From: Bacteroidaceae bacterium
GTDB taxonomy: Bacteria > Bacteroidota > Bacteroidia > Bacteroidales > Bacteroidaceae
Length of the DNA: 64,000 bases
Reading direction: 5' to 3'
Assembly: GCA_017631315.1 (NCBI GenBank)
Contig: JAGBTN010000021.1
Span: 110,966 to 174,965, forward strand
The first letter of the stretch is position 1; each line of letters opens with the position of its first letter. The notes below the pieces were generated by a model. The model had not been told where the DNA came from. It searched no databases and worked only from the letters and a program-made list of their open reading frames with translations. This document shows, piece by piece, positions 1-8,541 of this stretch. A program made the position numbers and the translations under genes.

Positions 1-3000
1 GAGATCCAATGTTTCACCTTCTCCCAAGGACCACACGATAAGAGAGTTCTTTGTTTCTTTGAAGTACTTCATAATATCTTCAAGTCCTGCAACATTATTG
101 CAGAGCTTACCGACAGTAAACACGAGTGAACGGAAATCGTTATCTTGTTTATTACCATCATACTCTCTAATCTTAGTATCAATAAACTCACCTATTTCTG
201 AAAGAGTGATAGGTTCTGTCTCTAAGTATGAAGCATATTGTGAGTCCAAAGTGAACAGAGATTCTCTAAAGTCATGATTAACATGACAATTAGTAGCGGC
301 AATGTCCTTAATCTCTGGTGGAATATTGTCATCCCTTCTAACGTCTTGGAACTTACAGAAATTATTGTTCTGATTGAGCCATATTCCAATGCCAGAATCT
401 TTATCTTTTATAATGCCCCAATACTTCTTGCCCTTATAGCTATGCAGAAAATCAATCAAAGAATCAATCCAGTGAGTTAACTCGACCTCACTGCAACTAG
501 CAAATGCGCTGTTGAGTCCTTTGAAATTCTGTATATTTTCGGAATAAGCTATTCTATTGCATATATACTTGATGTAAAACTCTTGTGCAAAACCCCAGTT
601 GAATCCAGAGTGATTCTCTACATATTTTGCTTCGCCAAACGTATGGTCAGATATGCTTTTTGCAAAATTATAAAGTTTATTCTCTTCTGGCTCACAGTTT
701 TCTTGACGAATAAGAATTGATATTGTATGACGAGCAATAGCTTCCTTGGTGCTATCGTTTGCTTCGTCAAATCTCTTTTTTGTATATTCGTATATATCCT
801 TTATTGACAACGGATTCTGCTGCTCGTAGCCCTTTATCGTTCTATGGATTAACTGATGACGATATACATCGACAGGGCTAAATGGATTATATGCAACATT
901 CGCCAAGTCTTTGAACTCTTCAGGAATGTCATTGTCATAACGTAATTCTGAAAGCTTCTTCAGGTTTAGCTGCTGATTTGGGAAAACATCCTGCTCCTTA
1001 ATCAAATCGCCATGAGAATGGTCGCGATAGAATTGGATGTATTTATCCAGCCAAGATAATGTTTCATCATCAGTCTTTGCTGTTGTAAAGAAAGAAGATG
1101 CAACATTTGCTACAGTACTCTTAGAAGATATACCTGTATAACTATTGTTGAACCAATAATTATCAGACTCTTTCCACAAATCCAATTCTGTTGTATCAAT
1201 AAGTGTATATTGGCTCATTGTTCTATATGCCGAACAGAAATCATAAATTGATTTTCTGTTGTTAAGCACAGTTGCATCTGTGGTATTTGGGTATAATGCT
1301 AAGATGCTATATGCTACCTTTGAACGTACGTCAAGATAAGAACCATTCTTATATATATTAGTACCATTTTTAACATATTCATTCAACTTGTCAATCATCT
1401 CTTTCAAACTGAAAGATCGAAGTGTATTTCCAAATACAGTGGCTTCAACATCTGCATCCATCAGCACATGTTGTACTGTAGCGTTGTCTTGGTTTACAGA
1501 GTTGTATATATCTTTGAGTATAGCTGGAATACGAGAACTATGGTCAGAATAAAGTTCCTTCAGTAGTTTAAAGTCACCTCGCTGATTTGGAATGATGGCA
1601 TAATTGTCGAATTCAATGAGCATATTTTGATCAACGAGGAACTTGTAAACCTGATTAAGCCAAGTAATTGTATCTTCGCGTGTTTTTCCTATCTTTGAAG
1701 TAAGAGTATTTAAATTCTGAAGATCTGATAAGTCTTTCAGAAAATCTTCTTTCTCATACTTTAGTTTAGTACCCCATGCATCATATTCAGGACGAACTAC
1801 ATCAAGCCATCCATGAAGATGCTTGAGCACAGGCAGAACACCACGACCAATGTATTGGCCATGTAACAAGTTATAGAAGGTTTCATTAACCTCCTTTGTC
1901 GATGTAGGCGTGAATGAAGGAACAGACAGGTTTACCAGCAAATCTGTTCCATTGTCTGTTTCTACAAGTCTTTCCTGGAGTAGTTGTCTTCTCCAGTTAG
2001 TTTGCAGATTCTTGATCCAAGGTGCAGCTACGCTTTCGCTGTATTCTTCTGAAGATTTAGGGATTCGAGAAGATGCCAACAAATATCTGTTGGTTGCATT
2101 CTTTGAAATCAGCCATTCGTTAAACTTCAAAACTGCATCGACAGCCTTATCAACGATAATTCTATTCGCAATACAGTTTGGATGGTCTGCACTATTGAGA
2201 AGGAGTCCATTACGTCTCTCTGTAGGATTGAACTCAAATCCATTAAGAGTGTAAGGAAAATAGAATTTTTCCGAACCAATCAGAGGAAAATCACGATACA
2301 AAACAGGCTGTTTGCTGTCTCGTTTGATAATTTCGTAGATACCATCCTCTATGTTTACTTCTGTTGTAAGAGCTACCTCATCAGTTATGTAACTCAGATA
2401 TTTCTTTGTAATATCATCAATTTTTACAACTGACAACTGAACATTGTCCCCAAGAGAGGTCGAATCGCAGGTGTAAACCACATTAGTGCCTTTTACACGA
2501 TCAATTACACGTACTTGCTTAATCTTCTTAGACTGAGTAACCAGTGTAATTGGCATTGTGTTTATCAGGTCTTCAAGACCGGCAACAGCAGATTCCTGTT
2601 TCTCCTGTGTGGTTAAATGATATGTGAATACAGTGTCAAATGACTGTTCTGTTCGATTCAGCTCATAATTGTTGACAACCTCATAAGCTGTTTCGATATG
2701 ACGGAGTTCTTCAAGGGTTGTTTCTATTCTTGGAAGTAGGTCTTCTGAACGATAACCACTTCTATCAAGTACAATCTTGAAGCGTCTATCGATGCCCATA
2801 TATCTAACAATACCCTCTACATCAATGATGTCAGACAATAAGTGTGTACAGATAAAGCCTGTACCAAACTTACCTGTCTGACCTTCAAGATTCTGTGAAT
2901 CCTTTGAACTTACTTGCTGAACAAGTCCGGTAATATTCTTTGTGCTGAAACAATCTCCATTGTGTCGGAATTTCAGTGTGTCTTGGGAAACCAGCTCGAT

Positions 3001-3201
3001 TTCAACTGACACTTTTCCAAAACGGTTAGGAACGTCTTTAGCATTCTGCAAAAGCTCCCATACCCAACGCTTAGCGGAAGCAGATGGTTCTTCACTAATT
3101 TGTGAAAGTAATTGAAAAATCTTATCAGCAGTAAGTTTATAATTGTTATACGCAATTTCGTCATCTACTGTCATTGGCTTAGTTGTATCCTTCATATACA
3201 T
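1..3201 (-). CDS. Sacsin/HSP90-like ATPase protein (3' end beyond window)
   Basis: One reading frame stays open from ATG at 3201 (or 3195) to the left edge, at least 1065 codons, so the C-terminus is missing. Counting from 3195, residues 40-120 carry a Bergerat-type ATP site: WELLQNAKD (E47, N51), a HNGD box near 78-81 and GKFGTGF at 109-114, as in sacsin and HSP90 relatives. Further on there are at least three spaced copies of a sacsin-like pattern: an N-Q-rich turn followed by IP-x-x-x-KD, encoded near 1600, 960 and 360. No nuclease, helicase or membrane segment is visible in the part present. It lies 138 bp downstream of a relaxase remnant, in AT-richer DNA. Large sacsin-like ATPases are often carried on bacterial accessory islands, some of them defence islands, but a defence role here is inference only. 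Start codon choice is uncertain. Confidence 0.8.
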   Translation of the reverse strand, partial: MYMKDTTKPMTVDDEIAYNNYKLTADKIFQLLSQISEEPSASAKRWVWELLQNAKDVPNRFGKVSVEIELVSQDTLKFRHNGDCFSTKNITGLVQQVSSKDSQNLEGQTGKFGTGFICTHLLSDIIDVEGIVRYMGIDRRFKIVLDRSGYRSEDLLPRIETTLEELRHIETAYEVVNNYELNRTEQSFDTVFTYHLTTQEKQESAVAGLEDLINTMPITLVTQSKKIKQVRVIDRVKGTNVVYTCDSTSLGDNVQLSVVKIDDITKKYLSYITDEVALTTEVNIEDGIYEIIKRDSKQPVLYRDFPLIGSEKFYFPYTLNGFEFNPTERRNGLLLNSADHPNCIANRIIVDKAVDAVLKFNEWLISKNATNRYLLASSRIPKSSEEYSESVAAPWIKNLQTNWRRQLLQERLVETDNGTDLLVNLSVPSFTPTSTKEVNETFYNLLHGQYIGRGVLPVLKHLHGWLDVVRPEYDAWGTKLKYEKEDFLKDLSDLQNLNTLTSKIGKTREDTITWLNQVYKFLVDQNMLIEFDNYAIIPNQRGDFKLLKELYSDHSSRIPAILKDIYNSVNQDNATVQHVLMDADVEATVFGNTLRSFSLKEMIDKLNEYVKNGTNIYKNGSYLDVRSKVAYSILALYPNTTDATVLNNRKSIYDFCSAYRTMSQYTLIDTTELDLWKESDNYWFNNSYTGISSKSTVANVASSFFTTAKTDDETLSWLDKYIQFYRDHSHGDLIKEQDVFPNQQLNLKKLSELRYDNDIPEEFKDLANVAYNPFSPVDVYRHQLIHRTIKGYEQQNPLSIKDIYEYTKKRFDEANDSTKEAIARHTISILIRQENCEPEENKLYNFAKSISDHTFGEAKYVENHSGFNWGFAQEFYIKYICNRIAYSENIQNFKGLNSAFASCSEVELTHWIDSLIDFLHSYKGKKYWGIIKDKDSGIGIWLNQNNNFCKFQDVRRDDNIPPEIKDIAATNCHVNHDFRESLFTLDSQYASYLETEPITLSEIGEFIDTKIREYDGNKQDNDFRSLVFTVGKLCNNVAGLEDIMKYFKETKNSLIVWSLGEGETLDL

Positions 3202-3338
3202 ATTATTTTAGTAAAATTGAATTGTCAGATTTTGAACACAAATTTATAAAAAGGATTTGCAGAATCACGAAGAAAACTCCGAAAATCTGTAATTCTCTTG
3301 TGAAAAAGTTCGTTTTCTTATTTGTCTACGACCAGTTG

Positions 3339-4670
3339 TCACCGTTTTCGTCTAGGGGTAGTCAGATTATTATCATTCTTCTTCTCTCCCCATGGCATAT
3401 CAGATGATGAACCACCTCCACCTGTTCCAACATGAGTTTGTGTAGGGCCACCTGAAAGCATCTCAAATGTGGCCCCGAGAAGCAGGGCTTGAATCTGGCT
3501 CACTTGATCAAACGGCTCAAGGATTTCATTGACTAGTTCATATTCGGTAAGCTCACCATTCAGATACTTTTGTATAACAGGATTGTACCACTCGAAATAC
3601 TTCGCCTCCTCAAAGGTCTCATTTCCCACCTTAGTTTGAATGTGAAGGCTTGGTATGTTTGAATGGCGAGGCGACATGCGAATACCTGTGAGCGTTGCAC
3701 CTGATGACAGGCGATATCGATGCGGATTGGCCTTTCTGTCAAGTGTGTCAATACGCTGTTTCTGTTTTTCTATGCTAGCTTCGTGAGCAATGTTCTTTCG
3801 CTCGGCAACTTCAGCTCGTTTGATAGCCTTGTCAATCTCCTCCATATAACCATTGCGATATTTCGCTAGTTCTGCCTTATGTTGCTCCTTTAGTTGTAGT
3901 AGTTCTTGTTCTAATTGAGCTATGCGTTGCTGTAACTTTTCTATCTGCTTGTCCTTATCCGATAGTTTTTTCTTTGCTTCGGCCAAATCTCCCGTACCGA
4001 AGAATGACAATATCTTTGAACGTCCTTCACGTGCCTTTTCAACTTCTGCCTGCAATCTCTCTATATCATCTTCGTATTTCATCATCTGCTCACGATAGTG
4101 TTGGCTGTTAGTCTTATGTCTAGCAGTAGAACCTACTACACCACGTTGCAATCCGAAAGGCTTCATAGCAATTGCATAGGTGTTTTGATAATGGAACAAT
4201 TTGCCACGAGCCATCACGTCATCTGCGGATAATCGTGGTCCACTTTTGGTTGCATATTTCTTGTCACCCTCACGCTCCTTGCGTCTGCGCTCTGTGGTCA
4301 CGATAGGTATAATGGTGGCATGTAGGTGGGGTGTCTTCTCATCCATGTGCAGCACACACGATACTAGGTTCTCTTCGCCGAATGTATCTTTGAGCCATGA
4401 TAGATTGGCCTTGATCCATTGGTCAAGTTTACCTTCACGCTGAAGCTTCATCATCTGCTCATGCGTTCCTGTCAAGATGATACGTATAGTCTTGGTCTGA
4501 TTCTTACCGACCTTTCGGTGTAAACCTGCATGGTCTATACGATACTGAATAGCCTCGGTTCTGTTAGCAACTCCTTGCGAAAATTTTATCAGTTCCCGAT
4601 TCAGGTGTGTCCGCTTTGCATCGGCATTATCCGACTCGGTAGCCCAAAGGTGTGGGGAGTCTATTAATTT
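3339..4670 (-). pseudogene. MobV-family relaxase, N-terminus missing
   Basis: The frame encodes a MobV (Pre/Mob) plasmid-mobilisation relaxase, which nicks DNA at oriT. It has the metal-binding motif HMDEKTPHLHATI, the upstream family signature NADAKRTHLNREL, a coiled coil rich in E/K/Q in the middle, and a Gly/Ser-rich tail. Intact members begin roughly 20-30 residues before NAD; here the frame runs back only to a stop at 4671-4673, which is also the stop codon of the neighbouring fucosidase, and no ATG, GTG or TTG lies in between. The first usable start (TTG at 4475) would drop the THLNREL region. The gene is therefore a 5'-truncated remnant, or the joint is an assembly artefact. No partner mobilisation gene or oriT is visible. 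Confidence 0.8.
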
Positions 4671-7079
4671 TTATCGGGCACAGGTAATGGTTTTTCTTTT
4701 GTTGGCTTTCATTGTGAGGGTTTGTGTTGTTCCGTTGTAGTGTAATGTTGTGGTGCCGCCTTTTCGGGAGGTGATGCTGATTTGGGTGGCTTTTCCTTCT
4801 TTCCATGTGATATCTACTACGAATCCGCCTCGTGCGCACAGTCCGCTGACTGAGCCTTCTTGCCATTGTTGGGGCAGGGCGGGCAGGATGTGTATGTCTG
4901 TCATGGTTGATTGTATGAGCATTTCTGCTATTCCTGCGCAGCCTCCGAAGTTGCCGTCTATCTGGAATGGTGCGTGTGCGTCCAGCAGGTTGGGGTATGT
5001 TCCGCCGCCTCGCTTTGCGTCTTTTCCTTTATATTCGTCGGGGCTTACGTAGCGCAGGAGTTTCTTGAAGATGCCGTAGGCGTGTGTGTTGTCTCGCAGG
5101 CGTGCAAAGAGGTTGACGCGCCAGCCTGCGCTCCATCCGGTTGTTTCGTTGCCTTTTATTTCGAGTGTTCGTGCTGCTGCTTGTGCGAGTTCGGGTGTTG
5201 TGTGGATGGTGATGTGGTGTCCGGGGTATAGGCCGAAGAGGTGTGACTGGTGTCGGTGTCGTGGGTCGCTGTCTTTCCAGTCGTGATACCATTCCTGGAG
5301 GTTGCCTTCTTTGCCGATTCTGTAGGGGAGCAGGCGGTTGAGGGCTTGTTCCATTTTTGCTGTCAGTTGGTGGTCTTGGTTCAGTTCTTTGGCTGCCAGG
5401 ATGGCATCGGTCATACATTCGCGCACGATGGCTATGTCTGCGAATCCGCCGTAGAGTGCTGCTCCGTGGTATCCGTCGGGGGTGATGTATGAGTTTTCGG
5501 GTGATGTGGCGGGTGCGGTCAGCAGGTGTCCGTCTTTTTCCACGAGCCATTCGAGGCAGAATTGTGCTGCTCCTCGCAGGTAGGGGTAGTGTTGTTGGAG
5601 GAATTTGGTGTCTTTGGTGAACATGTATCGTTCCCAGATGTGTGTTGCCACCCATGCTCCTCCCATTGTCCAGTTTGCCCATGTGATGCCTCCGGTGTGT
5701 AGTCCTACGGGGTTTGTCATGGCCCAGATGTCTGAGTTGTGCCCCATGCACCATCCGTTTTGTACACCGTAGTATGCTTTTGCCGATTGTTCTCCGGTTT
5801 TGCTGATGGCGGCTATGAAGTCCATCAGTGGGTTGTGCATTTCGCTGAGGTTTGTGAGTTCTGCTGCCCAGTAGTTTTCTTCGAGGTTGATGTTTGTGGT
5901 GTAGTTGCTGCTCCAGGGTGGCAGTGTTTTGTTGTTCCAGAGTCCTTGCAGGTTGGCTGGTACGCCTGGTGTGCGTGAGCAGGCTATGAGGAGGTATCGT
6001 CCGAACTGGAAGTAGAGTTCTTCGAGGTCGGGGTTTTGTTCGTTTGTTTCGGTGTATCGGAGCAGTTGTTGGTCGGTGGGGAGTGCTGAGATGTCTGCTG
6101 CTGTTTGTCCGAGGTCGAGGCTTACGCGGTCGAAGTATGTGGTGTAGTCTTTGATGTGTGCTTTGAGGAGTGTGTTGTAGGACTTTCGGGTGAGTCTGTT
6201 CAGGCGTTTGTTTGCGAGGTGTTTGTATGGTTTTCCTTCTTTTGCGGGGTCTTTGTCGAAGCCGTTGAAACTGGTTGCGTTGACGATGAGGAGGAGTGCT
6301 TCTTGTGTGTTTTGCAGTTGTATTTGTCCGTTGGGCAGGGTTTGTGTTTTGCCGTCTTGTGTGATGATGTGTATGATGGTGCGGAAGTGTATGCCGCGAT
6401 TGGGGTCGTAGTAGTGTGATTTGCCGTTGGGGATGTAGTAGTTGGGGTAGGAGTGGTAGGCTGCGTAGCCGTCGATGGTGATGGTGTTGCCTTGTGCTGT
6501 TGTTTCTGTGGGCAGTGGTGAGGTGAAGTGTATGCGTGCGTTGATGGGGGTTTCGGATTGCAGTCGGACGATGATTGCCGAGTCGGGTGCTGAGGCGAAG
6601 TAGTCTGTCTGGAAGTGTTTGCCGTTTCGCTGGTATTGGTTGTGTGCGGTTGCGTTGGAGATGTCCAGCCATCGTTTGTAGTTTCCGATGGTTTGTGGCT
6701 GGTCGTAGTCGATGAGGAGTTCGCCCAGTGGCTGGTAGTTTTGGCTGTAGTGCCCTTGCACTTGTCGCAGGTCGTCGTTCACTCCGCGGTAGTCTTCTGC
6801 GAAGAGTCGTTTGCGTATGGCTGGGATGTACTTGTGGGCATCGGGGCTTGTCACTTCTTTTTCCGGTTCGCCTGTCCACAGGGTGATGTCGTTCAGTTGG
6901 ATTTTCTCTTGTTGTGTTCCTCCGTAGATGGTTGCTCCCAGTGTGCCGTTGCCTATTACGAGGGTTTCTTCGAAGTAGTCTGCCGGCCGATTGTAGTGCA
7001 GTTGCAGGTTTTTGTTGTCTGCGTGGTTTTTCGGGGTGATGCAGGTGAGTGCGCAAAGAATGAGGATGAGGTGTTTCAT
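4671..7079 (-). CDS. GH95 alpha-L-fucosidase, secreted
   Basis: This 802-residue enzyme should remove alpha-1,2-linked L-fucose (or a related L-sugar) from glycans by an inverting mechanism. An N-terminal hydrophobic stretch of about 20 residues indicates export. Four residues line up with the active site of the Bifidobacterium AfcA enzyme as I remember it: N396 and N398 in TNINLEENYW, general acid E528 in SPENSY, and D708 in QIDGNFG. Length is normal for the family. It has its own -7 box at 7103-7110 and no SusC/SusD genes beside it. The gene ends at the relaxase remnant, so the 3' flank has been rearranged, but the protein itself looks complete. Confidence 0.93.
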   Translation of the reverse strand: MKHLILILCALTCITPKNHADNKNLQLHYNRPADYFEETLVIGNGTLGATIYGGTQQEKIQLNDITLWTGEPEKEVTSPDAHKYIPAIRKRLFAEDYRGVNDDLRQVQGHYSQNYQPLGELLIDYDQPQTIGNYKRWLDISNATAHNQYQRNGKHFQTDYFASAPDSAIIVRLQSETPINARIHFTSPLPTETTAQGNTITIDGYAAYHSYPNYYIPNGKSHYYDPNRGIHFRTIIHIITQDGKTQTLPNGQIQLQNTQEALLLIVNATSFNGFDKDPAKEGKPYKHLANKRLNRLTRKSYNTLLKAHIKDYTTYFDRVSLDLGQTAADISALPTDQQLLRYTETNEQNPDLEELYFQFGRYLLIACSRTPGVPANLQGLWNNKTLPPWSSNYTTNINLEENYWAAELTNLSEMHNPLMDFIAAISKTGEQSAKAYYGVQNGWCMGHNSDIWAMTNPVGLHTGGITWANWTMGGAWVATHIWERYMFTKDTKFLQQHYPYLRGAAQFCLEWLVEKDGHLLTAPATSPENSYITPDGYHGAALYGGFADIAIVRECMTDAILAAKELNQDHQLTAKMEQALNRLLPYRIGKEGNLQEWYHDWKDSDPRHRHQSHLFGLYPGHHITIHTTPELAQAAARTLEIKGNETTGWSAGWRVNLFARLRDNTHAYGIFKKLLRYVSPDEYKGKDAKRGGGTYPNLLDAHAPFQIDGNFGGCAGIAEMLIQSTMTDIHILPALPQQWQEGSVSGLCARGGFVVDITWKEGKATQISITSRKGGTTTLHYNGTTQTLTMKANKRKTITCAR

Positions 7080-7102
7080 TTGAATGGTATTTTATTCTCC
7101 TA

Positions 7103-7110
7103 CAAAGTTA
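7103..7110 (-). promoter_or_regulatory. -7 box of the fucosidase gene
   Basis: TAACTTTG on the minus strand fits the Bacteroidetes -7 consensus TAnnTTTG, about 24 bp before the ATG at 7079. No clear TTG -33 element stands at the usual distance. Confidence 0.45.
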
Positions 7111-7191
7111 GTGAATTATTTTGTCCGCAGGCTCTTTTTGATGGACTTTTATGTGGTTTTCGGGACGAACGTGTGGGATGTCGGCGGACAT

Positions 7192-7279
7192 CTACTGCCA
7201 AGTTGCCCGGAATGGTGTGGCTTTCGGGCAATAATGGTGTGGCTTGTTGGCCAACGAGGCAGTAGATGTTTTTGGGCGC
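7192..7279. repeat. 22-bp phased repeat array (4 units)
   Basis: Units begin at 7192, 7214, 7236 and 7258. Their 8-bp slot words are CTACTGCC, GGTGTGGC, GGTGTGGC and GGCAGTAG; the last is the reverse complement of the first, so the array is closed by a 12-bp inverted repeat (7188-7199 and 7258-7269). The tails contain TTGCC-, GGGCAA- or TTGGCC-like cores. It lies between the end of the efflux operon and the fucosidase promoter. Confidence 0.75.
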
Positions 7280-7286
7280 GACGGCA

Positions 7287-7324
7287 GCAGTCCGCCGGCG
7301 AGGGTTTCCTTGCGGGCGGACTGC
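7287..7324 (-). terminator. Hairpin after the efflux operon
   Basis: GCAGTCCGCC (7287-7296) and GGCGGACTGC (7315-7324) form a perfect 10-bp stem with an 18-nt loop, 39 bp beyond the stop codon of the efflux channel gene. On the minus strand it is followed after some 16 bases by a short T-poor stretch, so intrinsic termination is only possible; it may instead be a 3' stabilising hairpin. Confidence 0.4.
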
Positions 7325-7362
7325 GTTGTGGGGTGGGGTCTGGGTTTGCTTTATGTTGTTGC

Positions 7363-8541
7363 CTACAGGGTGTAGGCGGTCAGTTCTGCACAGAGGTGTG
7401 CCAGGTCTTTTTCTGCTTCGGCCTGTTTCTGCTGGCAGTCGTAGATGTATTCCATCTCGAGGAGGTATTCCAGCAGGGTGAGTTCGCCTTTCTCGAAGGC
7501 CTTCATTAGCAGCGATTCGTTGCTGTTCTCTTTGAGCGACGAGGTGTAGAGGGCGACGCATTGCTGCAGGCCGATGGCCTGGTTGTGGAGGCTTTTCAGG
7601 TGGTGGTAGTACTGCAGGCGGTTGTCTTCTGCCGTTTGGGCAGAGGCAATGGCTGCTGCCTCGGCTTGCTTCACGCGGTTCTTGTTGTGCCACAGGGGAA
7701 TGGACATCCCTACGGAGATGCCCTGGAAGTGTTCGCTGCCGACGAATTCTCCCATGTATCCAACCGACATCTTTGGCAGCCCCTCGGCTTGCGACACCTT
7801 GACTTGTCGTCTGGCAACTTCCACTTGCGAGCGCAGGTATTGCAGCGCAGGGTTGTTGGCCTCGGCTTCGAGAAACCATTGTTCGAAATCGGCAGCCAAC
7901 GGCTGGGCAGCGTATTCGGTCACGTCGAAGGCGATGGCTTTGCCGCCGTTCAGCGCAGCAAGTCTTGCCAGCAGTTGCTCCCTCTCGAGTTCCGTCCGGC
8001 GGAGTTCCTCTTTGGCAGTGGCAAGGTTCAAGCGGGCTTTGTTGTACTCCATGCGGTTGGTTTCGCCGCTTTGCAACATCTTTTCGTACGCCTCGACGAT
8101 TCTCTCGGCATTGTGTAACTGGCGGGTGTACATCGCCTTCATCTTGTTCCGGTAGATAAGGTCGATGCACAAATCCTTGGCCGTCAGCAGCAGTTGCATC
8201 CGTTCGGTGCGGAAGTGCCACTCCGTGCTGTTGTTCTGCAATGCAGAAAGTTTGCCGCGCTGCACGTAGGCCGTGGGGAAGTCGAACGACTGGCTGATGC
8301 CCACATCCTTGCGAGTGCCTATGGCGGCAGGCGAACCCCACAGGTATCCGAACTCCACCTCGGGGTCTTCCGGCGTCAGCCCCGTCTTGTTTTGCAGCTT
8401 CTCCGCCTCCATCTGCTGACGCAAGGCTTGCAGCGCAGTGCTGCTCTGCTCTATCTGTTGCAGCACAGGGGCAAAGACATCTTGCGCCAAGCACGCAAAC
8501 GAGCCGGCAAACAAAGCAAGGCTCACTATGATTTTCTTCAT
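7363..8541 (-). CDS. TolC-family outer-membrane efflux channel (CusC/CzcC type)
   Basis: The 392-residue protein starts with a signal peptide (MKKIIVSLALFAGSFACLAQ) and contains the two long alpha-helical, heptad-rich OEP repeats of TolC-like channels, with the family pattern GETNRMEYNKARLNLATAKEE in the first half and a matching helix near the end. It would form the outer-membrane duct of the metal efflux complex. Its ATG overlaps the stop of the RND pump gene (ATGA at 8538-8541), showing translational coupling in one operon. The length is slightly short for the family, as is usual for HME-type channels. The long overlapping frame at 7100-8494 on the same strand is a shadow. Confidence 0.9.
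   Translation of the reverse strand: MKKIIVSLALFAGSFACLAQDVFAPVLQQIEQSSTALQALRQQMEAEKLQNKTGLTPEDPEVEFGYLWGSPAAIGTRKDVGISQSFDFPTAYVQRGKLSALQNNSTEWHFRTERMQLLLTAKDLCIDLIYRNKMKAMYTRQLHNAERIVEAYEKMLQSGETNRMEYNKARLNLATAKEELRRTELEREQLLARLAALNGGKAIAFDVTEYAAQPLAADFEQWFLEAEANNPALQYLRSQVEVARRQVKVSQAEGLPKMSVGYMGEFVGSEHFQGISVGMSIPLWHNKNRVKQAEAAAIASAQTAEDNRLQYYHHLKSLHNQAIGLQQCVALYTSSLKENSNESLLMKAFEKGELTLLEYLLEMEYIYDCQQKQAEAEKDLAHLCAELTAYTL

Noticed and set aside
5029-7056. 675-codon open frame on the minus strand inside the fucosidase gene
   Set aside because: Extremely Arg/His/Pro/Thr-rich translation typical of a shifted frame; the GH95 frame explains the DNA.
7100-8494. 464-codon open frame on the minus strand overlapping the efflux channel gene
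   Set aside because: It is an out-of-frame shadow of the TolC-family gene with Arg/Pro/Gln-rich composition; the 392-residue frame has signal peptide and family motifs.
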